Source: Lachnospiraceae bacterium Zagget2
GTDB taxonomy: Bacteria; Bacillota; Clostridia; Lachnospirales; Lachnospiraceae
Direction of reading: 5' to 3'
DNA: 38,267 bases
Assembly (NCBI GenBank): GCA_001941045.1
Contig: MSHD01000014.1
Span: forward strand, 1-38,267
In this document: in pieces, positions 32,198 to 38,267 of the stretch
Layout: each line of letters starts with the position of its first letter
How positions within the stretch are numbered: the stretch's first letter is position 1
The notes under the pieces: model-generated
Told to the model about the DNA's origin: nothing
Database searches by the model: none
What the model saw: the letters and a program-made list of their open reading frames with translations, nothing else
Made by a program: the position numbers and the translations under genes

Positions 32198-32838
32198 CTG
32201 TTCAGCGCCTGTATTGGAGAACTTAACAGCTCTGTGAGAACTTCCTGAAACAGCTGTTCCTCCTCTTTCTTAAGCGCAAAGGGGTTTTCGGCCTGCTCTT
32301 CCTGCACCGGCGGCTCCTCAAAGTCCTCCCGGACATGCTGCCGATGAGGAGCAAGCGTATTCGCCAGATAGTCTACAAGGCAGATTTCCGCCTGTTCCCA
32401 CAGGCTCCCGCTCTCAAACCAGAGACAGGCCATCCGGATCAGCGCAAAGGCTGCTGCCGCCGCCAGAAAGCGGTCAATACAAAAAATCCTTCCATAGCCA
32501 AGATAGTGCAGCGTCACTGCTTCCAGAAATCCTGCTCCCAGAGTCAGACTTCCCCAGCGCTCCGGCAGTGTCCGCCAGCGTGGCAGTCGTATCCGGAATC
32601 TTCGTTCCTGGCCAAGATATCTCCGGACAAAGGCGGAAATGTCGCGAATTTCCATACCAAGTTCCGCGCTCTTCTCGTATTTCAACGCCATCGCCCTGCG
32701 CATCGGGCTGCCGCCGCTTCCTTCGACCGCCACATCGCGACACAGCCTTCCGAACAGTACCCTCCTCATCAACGCCAGCAGAATCCCCCAGGTTCCCAGC
32801 GCTGCAAACTCTCCATAGTAATGCCATAACTGATACAT
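32194..32838 (-). CDS. Hypothetical membrane-associated protein
   Basis: 214 residues. There is an N-terminal hydrophobic segment (GEFAALGTWGILLALMRRVL), a second around AVTLHYLGYGRIF to FLAAAAAFALIRMACLW, and an acidic C-terminal tail (EEPPVQEEQAENPFALKKEE). No catalytic motif. GGGAGG precedes ATG. Conserved-looking but unrecognised. Confidence 0.65.
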   Translation of the reverse strand: MYQLWHYYGEFAALGTWGILLALMRRVLFGRLCRDVAVEGSGGSPMRRAMALKYEKSAELGMEIRDISAFVRRYLGQERRFRIRLPRWRTLPERWGSLTLGAGFLEAVTLHYLGYGRIFCIDRFLAAAAAFALIRMACLWFESGSLWEQAEICLVDYLANTLAPHRQHVREDFEEPPVQEEQAENPFALKKEEEQLFQEVLTELLSSPIQALNS

Positions 32839-32940
32839 ACTGATGCCTCCCGTTTCTTAATCTGTGTGCATCAGTATAACGCATTTGCCGGAAAAGGACA
32901 TGCAAATCCTGTCGGAAGGTTTCGACAGAATGCCGCGCTT

Positions 32941-33636
32941 TTATAACCTTCCGATAAAATTCTCCACCAGCGCAACGTTATGACGAATTGCCTCCATCTC
33001 GAAGGCCGAATAGTCTACATGCGCACTGTCATCCGCCTTGTCGGAGATCGCGCGAATGATTACAAAAGGAATCCGATTCAGATACGCCGCCTGGGCGATC
33101 GCCGCACCCTCCATCTCCGCGCAGAGCCCGCCGAACTGGCTGCTAAGTCGCTCCTTTACCTCTCTGCCCGCGATGAACTGGTCGCCGCTCACCACACGCC
33201 CGGTGAAGGAGTGAATATCAGGCGCCGCCTCCGCGCAGGCCTCCTGCGCTGCCCGGATCAGTCTCTCATCCGCCTTGAAAAAGCTCTCCTCCATCCGCGG
33301 AATCACGCCCGGCTCATAGCCGAAGCCAACAGCATCCATATCATGCTGGACCGTGTCCGTGGAAATGACGATATCCCCGATATCAATCTGCGCGCTCAGT
33401 GAACCCGCGACGCCGGTATTGATGACCGCATCCACCGCAAAAACATCCACCAGAATCTGTGCGCAGATCCCCGCGTTCACCTTGCCAATACCGCTGCGCA
33501 CGACGACCACCTCACGGCCGCCCAGCTTTCCGGAATAAAAATCCATGGATGCCCGCGTGAACTTTTCCGGATTCTCCAGTTTCTCACGCAGAGCCTCCAC
33601 TTCCTCCTCCATTGCTCCGATAATACCTGTTTTCAT
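32941..33636 (-). CDS. mtnN: 5'-methylthioadenosine/S-adenosylhomocysteine nucleosidase
   Basis: 231 residues. The start MKTGIIGAMEEEVEALREKL contains the general-acid glutamate (E12 region). NTGVAGSLSAQIDIGDIVIS and the EMEGAAIAQAAYLNRIPFV segment, with the ribose-binding glutamates, follow. The catalytic aspartate is in AISDKAD. It cleaves adenine from MTA, SAH and 5'-deoxyadenosine, feeding methionine salvage and quorum-signal precursor recycling. AAAGGAGG precedes ATG. Transcribed away from the TSCPD gene. Confidence 0.95.
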   Translation of the reverse strand: MKTGIIGAMEEEVEALREKLENPEKFTRASMDFYSGKLGGREVVVVRSGIGKVNAGICAQILVDVFAVDAVINTGVAGSLSAQIDIGDIVISTDTVQHDMDAVGFGYEPGVIPRMEESFFKADERLIRAAQEACAEAAPDIHSFTGRVVSGDQFIAGREVKERLSSQFGGLCAEMEGAAIAQAAYLNRIPFVIIRAISDKADDSAHVDYSAFEMEAIRHNVALVENFIGRL

Positions 33637-33743
33637 TCTTTATGATCCTCCTTTATAACGCTGTTTTCAGTATACAAAAAAAATACGCGTTTGACTAGAA
33701 AAAACACAGATTATCTGCTATACTCCCCTGAGGAGGTGTCGAA

Positions 33744-33992
33744 ATGCTGTACAAAACAAGAGGAACCTGTTCTCAGGCCATCAATGTGGAGGCGGAGGAC
33801 GGCGTAATCAAATTCGTTGAATTCATCGGCGGGTGCAATGGAAACACCAAAGGCATCGCAAAACTTGTCACCGGCATGAAAGTTGACGACGTGATTGAAC
33901 TTCTGGAGGGAACGACCTGCGGCTACAAGCCGACCTCATGTCCCGACCAGCTCGCCCAGGCGCTGAAACAACTGAAAAGCGAACAGGCATGA
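33744..33992 (+). CDS. TIGR03905 family TSCPD-domain protein
   Basis: 82 residues, single domain: MLYKTRGTCSQAINVEAEDG, FVEFIGGCNGNTKGIAKLV, then TCGYKPTSCPDQLAQALKQL. The TSCPD motif and cysteine pattern match the short domain also found at the end of vitamin-B12-dependent ribonucleotide reductases, suggesting metal or redox binding; the function of the stand-alone form is unknown. GAGGAGGTG precedes ATG. Divergent from mtnN and followed by its own terminator. Confidence 0.85.
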   Translation: MLYKTRGTCSQAINVEAEDGVIKFVEFIGGCNGNTKGIAKLVTGMKVDDVIELLEGTTCGYKPTSCPDQLAQALKQLKSEQA

Positions 33993-33993
33993 T

Positions 33994-34035
33994 AGAAGGA
34001 GGGACCTTAAAGGTTTCCCTCCTTCTGCTTTTAAT
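33994..34035 (+). terminator. Terminator after the TSCPD gene
   Basis: AGAAGGAGGGA (33994-34004), a loop that itself pairs in part, TCCCTCCTTCT (34016-34026), then GCTTTTAA. Strong intrinsic terminator. Confidence 0.8.
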
Positions 34036-34141
34036 ACCCTGATTGTCTGGCAGTCTTTTTCCTCCTTCTCTTTTTTTATAAGGCCTTATATTTATATAAC
34101 GCCAAAAGTCTGCGATTTTGACAGTCCAGACTGAAATTTCG

Positions 34142-34169
34142 TTGACTTTTTTTTCGCGGCACATATAAT
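34142..34169 (+). promoter_or_regulatory. Promoter of murG
   Basis: TTGACT (34142-34147), 16 bases, TATAAT (34164-34169), about 36 bases upstream of the murG ATG. Confidence 0.65.
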
Positions 34170-34205
34170 AATGATAGATTTTGAGTGAGCTGGGAGGTCG
34201 GAAAC

Positions 34206-35288
34206 ATGAAACGAATCATTCTCACCGGCGGAGGTACCGCAGGGCATGTCACGCCAAATATTGCGCTTCTTCCCCGTCTTCGCCGCGCAGGCTATGAAAT
34301 CTCCTATATTGGTTCTGATAAAGGGATGGAAAAGCAGCTGATCGAGGCGCAGGGCATCCCCTACTATGGGATTTCCTCCGGAAAGCTGCGCCGTTATTTC
34401 GATGTGAAAAATTTCACCGACCCCTTCCGGGTGCTGAAAGGCTATGGCCAGGCGCTGAAGCTGATGAAGGAGCTGAAACCCGACGTTGTTTTTTCCAAAG
34501 GCGGCTTTGTAGCCGTTCCGGTGGTGATTGCTGCCAGGTGCCGCCACATTCCGATCATCTGCCACGAGTCCGACCTGACGCCCGGTCTTGCCAATAAGCT
34601 CAGTATGCCTTCCGCCACAAAGGTCTGCTGCAATTTCCCGGAAACCATGCAGTATCTTCCTGCCGGGAAGGCTGTGCTGACCGGCTGCCCGATCCGTCAG
34701 GAACTGCGCGAAGGCAGCCGCGACGCTGCGCTTTGCATGACCGGCTTTTCCGCTGATAAACCGGTCATCCTCGTCATGGGGGGAAGTCTCGGAGCGGCCG
34801 CAGTCAACCAGGCTGTCCGGGATTCACTGGATATCCTTCTGAAGGACTGGCAGATCATCCATCTGTGCGGAAAAGGAAAACTGGACGCTGCTCTGACGGA
34901 TATCAGAGGCTACGTCCAGTACGAATACATTCAGGAAGAGCTCGCCGACCTGTTCGCTTTGAGCGACCTTGTCATCTCCCGTGCGGGGGCGAATGCCATC
35001 TGTGAGCTTCTGGCGCTGAAAAAACCGGCGCTGCTGATTCCACTGCCGACAGGAGCCAGCCGCGGCGACCAGCTTCTCAACGCAGAATCCTTCGCGCGCC
35101 AGGGCTTTTCCATGGTGCTGGAGGAAGAATCCCTCTCCGTGGCGCGGCTTACCGATGCCGTTCAGGAGCTTTACAGCCACAGGCAGGATTATATCCGCGC
35201 CATGAGCGAATGCGCGCAATCCGACGCAATCGAGGCGATCTTCTCTCTGATCGACGAAGCGGCGTCCGCTCATTCCTCATCGAGATAA
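34206..35288 (+). CDS. murG: UDP-GlcNAc:lipid I GlcNAc transferase MurG
   Basis: 360 residues from ATG 34206 (GGGAGGT 8 bases upstream); an in-frame start at 34185 is less likely. The GT-B fold has the first glycine loop IILTGGGTAGHVTPNIALLP near the start. Then come PDVVFSKGGFVAVPVVIAA, HESDLTPGLANKLSM, a second Gly loop VMGGSLGAAAVNQ, and the UDP-sugar site LVISRAGANAICELLALKKP with PLPTGASRGDQLLNA. It converts lipid I to lipid II at the cytoplasmic membrane. It stands alone here rather than in the division/cell wall cluster, with a 19-base convergent overlap with the sigma factor gene. Confidence 0.95.
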   Translation: MKRIILTGGGTAGHVTPNIALLPRLRRAGYEISYIGSDKGMEKQLIEAQGIPYYGISSGKLRRYFDVKNFTDPFRVLKGYGQALKLMKELKPDVVFSKGGFVAVPVVIAARCRHIPIICHESDLTPGLANKLSMPSATKVCCNFPETMQYLPAGKAVLTGCPIRQELREGSRDAALCMTGFSADKPVILVMGGSLGAAAVNQAVRDSLDILLKDWQIIHLCGKGKLDAALTDIRGYVQYEYIQEELADLFALSDLVISRAGANAICELLALKKPALLIPLPTGASRGDQLLNAESFARQGFSMVLEEESLSVARLTDAVQELYSHRQDYIRAMSECAQSDAIEAIFSLIDEAASAHSSSR

Positions 35289-35782
35289 TCCTCCTCATAG
35301 CGTTTTCGAAGCCAGCATCCTGCACGCTCCTTCCACTTACTGACGAGCGACGCCGTGATGCCGAGCTCCAGCCCGATCGCTCCATTCCGCATCCCTTCCA
35401 TGCCGCTCATCAGAAGAGTCTCATACCAAAGGGGACGCTGTTCTTTCAAAAGCATCAGCGTCTCCTTCTGAACCTGTCTTTCTTCCCTTTTTTCCAGCAG
35501 CTCGCTCAGGTCAAAGCTTCCGGGGGCAGCCCATTCTTCCAGCTCCTCTTCCCAGTTCCCATACTTCAGGTGTTCACAGCGCCTTTTTTCATTCCTTTGA
35601 TGGTCAAGCGCCAGATGCTTCGACGTGTGCAGCAGCCAGGAGCGGACATTTTCATCCGGTATGTGTTCAAGCCTGGCATGCAGCCTTATGAAGGTCTCCT
35701 GACAGACATCCTCCGCTGCATAGTAATCTCCTGTAATAAGGTAGGCGTTGCGAATCACCATGTCCTGATACAGATGAAACAT
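35270..35782 (-). CDS. ECF-like sigma-70 family RNA polymerase sigma factor
   Basis: 170 residues. Region 2: YQDMVIRNAYLITGDYYAAE, DVCQETFIRLHARL, then SWLLHTSKHLALDHQRNEKR. Region 4: ALELGITASLVSKWKERAGC type helix-turn-helix (EGMRNGAIGLELGITASLVS). The start is uncertain: ATG 35782 has its AGGAGG about 20 bases away, and the frame is open to the HIT stop codon. No anti-sigma factor gene is adjacent. The HIT gene is 39 bases upstream. Confidence 0.8.
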   Translation of the reverse strand: MFHLYQDMVIRNAYLITGDYYAAEDVCQETFIRLHARLEHIPDENVRSWLLHTSKHLALDHQRNEKRRCEHLKYGNWEEELEEWAAPGSFDLSELLEKREERQVQKETLMLLKEQRPLWYETLLMSGMEGMRNGAIGLELGITASLVSKWKERAGCWLRKRYEEDYLDEE

Positions 35783-35821
35783 AACGTCCAGACGGTCATT
35801 CCCTGCAGCGCCCTCCTGCGA

Positions 35822-36235
35822 TCAGTTTTCCACAACAAGACGCCGGATTTCTTCCATCTCCTCCGGTGTCGTGCTGCCGGGCGTCCACAGGATCCCCGCC
35901 TGATCATTCTCATAGCGCGGAATCAGATGGATGTGAAAATGCATGACTGTCTGTCCGGCGGCCTCCCCATTATTCTGGACGAGATTAAAGCCGTCCGCTC
36001 CGAGCGCTTCCTTCATCCGCGCAGCAACCCTCTTCGCCGTCACCAGCGCCCTCCCTGCCAGCGCATCATCCAGTTCAAAGAGATTTGCATAGTGCTCCCT
36101 GGGCAGCAGCAGAGCGTGCCCCCGCGTAGCCGGTCCCATATCCAGAATCACGCGAAAATCGTCGTCCTCGTAGAGTGTCGTCGACGGAATCTCACCGTTC
36201 GCAATTTTACAGAAAATACAGTTACAATCCTTCAT
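35822..36235 (-). CDS. HIT-family nucleotide hydrolase/transferase
   Basis: 137 residues from ATG 36235 (AGGAGG 7 bases upstream; a longer frame to 36319 reads through a promoter region). It starts MKDCNCIFCKIANGEIPSTT with the zinc-type C-x-x-C, then HALLLPREHYANLFEL, and the histidine triad TVMHFHIHLIPRY. Such proteins hydrolyse AMP-lysine, dinucleoside polyphosphates or phosphoramidates. Confidence 0.92.
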   Translation of the reverse strand: MKDCNCIFCKIANGEIPSTTLYEDDDFRVILDMGPATRGHALLLPREHYANLFELDDALAGRALVTAKRVAARMKEALGADGFNLVQNNGEAAGQTVMHFHIHLIPRYENDQAGILWTPGSTTPEEMEEIRRLVVEN

Positions 36236-36268
36236 TTTATATGCCTCCTTTGCCGAATTTGTCCTAAT

Positions 36269-36298
36269 TTGACGAACGAATTTGTTTGCCAATATATG
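36269..36298 (+). promoter_or_regulatory. Candidate promoter of the histidine kinase gene
   Basis: TTGACG (36269-36274), 18 bases, TATATG (36293-36298), 37 bases before ATG 36335. Weak -10 hexamer. Confidence 0.45.
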
Positions 36299-36334
36299 AC
36301 TGTTTTGGTATATTTTCAATCAGGAAGTGATCAT

Positions 36335-37033
36335 ATGCTGATATACGAAGAACAGGAAAGAATCGCGGAGGAGGACTATCGCCTGATACTCTCACAGATC
36401 TCCCATGAAATCCGTAACCCGCTCACCTACGTAGACAGCTCTATCCAGTCGATACAAAAGATGCACCCGGAAGTGGAAAGTTTTGAATTCTGGGGACAGA
36501 TAAAAAATGATCTCCAATATATGAAGACTCTGCTGGACGGCGTCTGCGCCTTCAACAGCCGGGAACCGCTGAAGTATATGCAGATCGACCCGCGCGCCTT
36601 CGCTTTCGATCTGAAGGACACGCTGCTTCCGGAACTTTTGCGCCGCCATATCCCGCTTCTGGTCAAGCTTGATGATACGTATCCTGATTTTTACGGAGAT
36701 CCCATTCGTCTGAAGCAGGTCTTCATCAATCTGCTGAAAAATGCCATGGAGTCCATCTCCGGACGCGGGCGTATCACGCTCAAGGTCTTCGCCTACGAAA
36801 AGCGGCTGCTGATCGCAGTTCGCGACAATGGCTGCGGACTCACCCCGGAACAACAGCAGACGATCTTCCGGCCTTTCGTCAGTCACAAAGAAAATGGCGC
36901 GGGACTTGGCCTCAGTATCGCGCAGAAGCTCATACAGGCCCACGGCGGCTCGATCCATGTCCGTTCCTCCCTCGGAAAAGGGAGTGAATTTCAGGTCTAC
37001 CTGCCGCTTGGAAGCGCGCCTCCCGGCTCCTGA
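36335..37033 (+). CDS. Soluble sensor histidine kinase
   Basis: 232 residues. ATG 36335 is chosen because AGGAAGTGA lies just before it; the reading frame is open much further upstream, but that part is antisense of the sigma factor and HIT genes. HisKA box with SQISHEIRNPLTY (H24), HATPase with N box RLKQVFINLLKNAMESI, G1 RDNGCGLTPEQ, F box FRPF and G2 GAGLGLSIAQKLIQAHGG. No membrane or PAS domain, as in the NtrB/KinB-type sporulation-related kinases. There is no response regulator next to it, so it is an orphan. It overlaps the convergent GIY-YIG gene by 37 bases. Confidence 0.85.
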   Translation: MLIYEEQERIAEEDYRLILSQISHEIRNPLTYVDSSIQSIQKMHPEVESFEFWGQIKNDLQYMKTLLDGVCAFNSREPLKYMQIDPRAFAFDLKDTLLPELLRRHIPLLVKLDDTYPDFYGDPIRLKQVFINLLKNAMESISGRGRITLKVFAYEKRLLIAVRDNGCGLTPEQQQTIFRPFVSHKENGAGLGLSIAQKLIQAHGGSIHVRSSLGKGSEFQVYLPLGSAPPGS

Positions 37034-37974
37034 TCTCTTTTTATATTGCCATTTTCCGTATTCTTTTCGACCAGCTCACGAACGAGCTCCCACAGCCGCT
37101 CGGAACCCTCGTGTGTCCTGGCGTTCCTCTTCCGCAGCCAGGAATCCTGCACTCCATGCTCCCTCCAGGATTTCCCATCGGCGGCGTCTGTCAGAAGAAC
37201 CGGCTGCACCTTGTCCAGCGTATTCGCAAACTTTGCCTCCGGCGTCTCCATCGCCTCAAATTCGTCCCACAGGCTGCGCATATACGCCGCCTGCTCCGCG
37301 GGCAGAAGCCCATAGAGTCGGTCCGCAGCCCGCAGCTCACGCTCCCGCTTCGTGGCATTCCCCGCCACATCGTAGGCGTAGGTGTCGCCTGCATCGATCT
37401 CCACCAGATCGTGCGTCAGAAGCATCATCACGGTCTTTGCCACGTCAATCGGTTCATTTGCGTATTCACTCAGGATGCAGCACATGATCGCCAGATGCCA
37501 TGCATGCTCCGCATCGGTCTCTTTTCTGCTTCCGTCCGCCAGATAAGTCTGCCGGACAATCTCCTTTTCCTTGTCCAGCTCCATGATAAAGTCAAGCTGT
37601 CGCTGCAGTCTGTCTCCTTCCACACCTGCCTCCTTCGGCTCTGTCAGAAGATCCGCAAGCCGCAAATCCTCCCGGACCTTATAGTGCGCGCCCTTCAGCT
37701 TCTCTCCGAACAGCGTCTCCACATCTTCCGGCTGGCGGATCAGCTGCTCCTTCCGGGCTTTTTCCAGTCGCTTGATGTGGTACTCAAGGCGCGCCGCGTC
37801 CGACCATTCCTTCGTCTCCCACACCATCTCGAGCGCTGCAGGCGAATGGCTCTTTGTATACTTTGCACCCGATTTCATTCTGTAAAAGTGCTCGCGCATC
37901 CGCCTTCCAATGTCCCGCGCGATACCGGTATACAGGGAACCGTCCGCGCAACGCAGCATGTAAACGTATGCCAT
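36997..37974 (-). CDS. GIY-YIG domain fused to an HD-domain phosphohydrolase
   Basis: 325 residues, two domains. Residues 1-85 are a YhbQ/UvrC-like GIY-YIG domain: AYVYMLRCADGSLYTGIARD, conserved arginines at 20-25, and EYHIKRLEK with the metal-binding glutamate. Residues ~120-300 are a YfbR-like HD domain: ETDAEHAWHLAIMCCILSEY (H157) and LLTHDLVEIDAGDTYAYD (H188-D189, D194). Each half is known by itself; GIY-YIG proteins act on DNA, and YfbR-like enzymes remove phosphate from deoxynucleoside monophosphates. The C-terminal tail overlaps the kinase gene. The whole frame is uninterrupted, so this is a genuine fusion rather than a misread junction. Confidence 0.85.
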   Translation of the reverse strand: MAYVYMLRCADGSLYTGIARDIGRRMREHFYRMKSGAKYTKSHSPAALEMVWETKEWSDAARLEYHIKRLEKARKEQLIRQPEDVETLFGEKLKGAHYKVREDLRLADLLTEPKEAGVEGDRLQRQLDFIMELDKEKEIVRQTYLADGSRKETDAEHAWHLAIMCCILSEYANEPIDVAKTVMMLLTHDLVEIDAGDTYAYDVAGNATKRERELRAADRLYGLLPAEQAAYMRSLWDEFEAMETPEAKFANTLDKVQPVLLTDAADGKSWREHGVQDSWLRKRNARTHEGSERLWELVRELVEKNTENGNIKRDQEPGGALPSGR

Positions 37975-38100
37975 ATCCTGTTCCTTCTGAAAATTGTTTC
38001 TATTTAGATTTTAGCGTATCGGATAAGGATTGGCAAGGAGACTTTTACACAAAAAAAGAACACCGCCCCCGGACGACAAATCCAAAAACAGCGCTCTGCA

Positions 38101-38173
38101 TGCATCTCCAGGGGTTCGAACCCTGGACACCCTGATTAAGAGTCAGGTGCTCTGCCAGCTGAGCTAGAGATGC
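38101..38173 (-). tRNA. tRNA-Lys (anticodon CTT)
   Basis: 73 bases, full cloverleaf: acceptor GCATCTC/GAGATGC, D arm GCTC/GAGC, anticodon stem CCTGA/TCAGG with loop CTCTTAA (anticodon CTT, reads AAG), T arm CAGGG TTCGAAC CCCTG, discriminator A. The CCA end is not encoded. The flanks 37975-38100 and 38174-38267 hold no gene I can identify. Confidence 0.95.
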
Positions 38174-38267
38174 ATTTCTTCGTTCGCTTCACGAACAAAA
38201 GTTATTATACTCAACTGCTCTCTAAATTGCAAGTACTTTTTTAATATTTTTTATATTTTTTTCATTC

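Noticed and set aside
35210-36334. Upstream extension of the histidine kinase frame
   Set aside because: It is antisense of the sigma factor and HIT genes; the kinase domain begins at 36335 with its own ribosome binding site.
1-38267. Prophage or conjugative element
   Set aside because: No integrase, capsid, terminase, relaxase or type IV secretion gene is present in the window.

Overview
The window looks like a chromosomal segment of a spore-forming Clostridia bacterium, most likely a Lachnospiraceae relative. This rests on gene content: an intact spoVT, a 478-residue archaeal-type prolyl-tRNA synthetase, an AAA-ATPase/DUF1703 protein, Rpn-family nuclease remnants, a TIGR03905/TSCPD protein and a CCA-adding enzyme, plus a tRNA-Lys without an encoded CCA. 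No species can be named from sequence alone.

The window has two halves. Positions 1 to about 22,600 are an accessory region, patchy in base composition and full of broken, truncated and duplicated genes. From left to right it holds: a frameshifted Schlafen/AlbA_2-type ATPase; a small AT-rich cluster (nuclease-like protein, HEAT-like protein, DUF4062 protein); an intact AlbA_2 ATPase; an AAA-ATPase/DUF1703 nuclease; a mosaic of helicase, XRE-regulator and unknown fragments; a GmrSD-type DUF262 remnant; a helix-turn-helix gene with a PUA-like/transmembrane/coiled-coil protein; an Rpn nuclease with its middle deleted; tetR-ohyA (oleate hydratase) lying between a broken hipA copy and an intact hipBA; a run of small uncharacterised genes with a GNAT acetyltransferase; and a complete type III toxin-antitoxin locus (toxI repeats, attenuator, toxN).

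Positions 22,650 to 38,267 are mainly conserved housekeeping genes. On the minus strand: spoVT, cca, proS, an RluA-type pseudouridine synthase, a polysaccharide flippase with three neighbours, pgi, a membrane protein, mtnN, an ECF-like sigma factor, a HIT protein, a GIY-YIG/HD fusion and tRNA-Lys. On the plus strand: a TSCPD protein, murG and a soluble histidine kinase.

Two recombination signatures organise the accessory half. (1) The intact spoVT sits at the core/accessory boundary, and four further spoVT-derived copies lie in the same orientation within the region. Three share one 5' truncation point and one short non-spoVT leader, all keep the spoVT terminator, and accessory genes lie between them. 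(2) The 3' end of an adenine-methyltransferase-like (PglX-like) gene occurs three times, each time 22 to 46 bases upstream of a different defence-type gene. A third repeat, about 150-200 bp with paired hairpins, occurs three times. The region therefore reads as a defence island built by repeated exchange of gene modules at these repeats.

The least familiar items are the DUF4062 protein split from a HEAT-like tail at a 7-A run, and the PUA-like/TM/coiled-coil gene, whose true start lies upstream of a 7-T run that breaks its frame.
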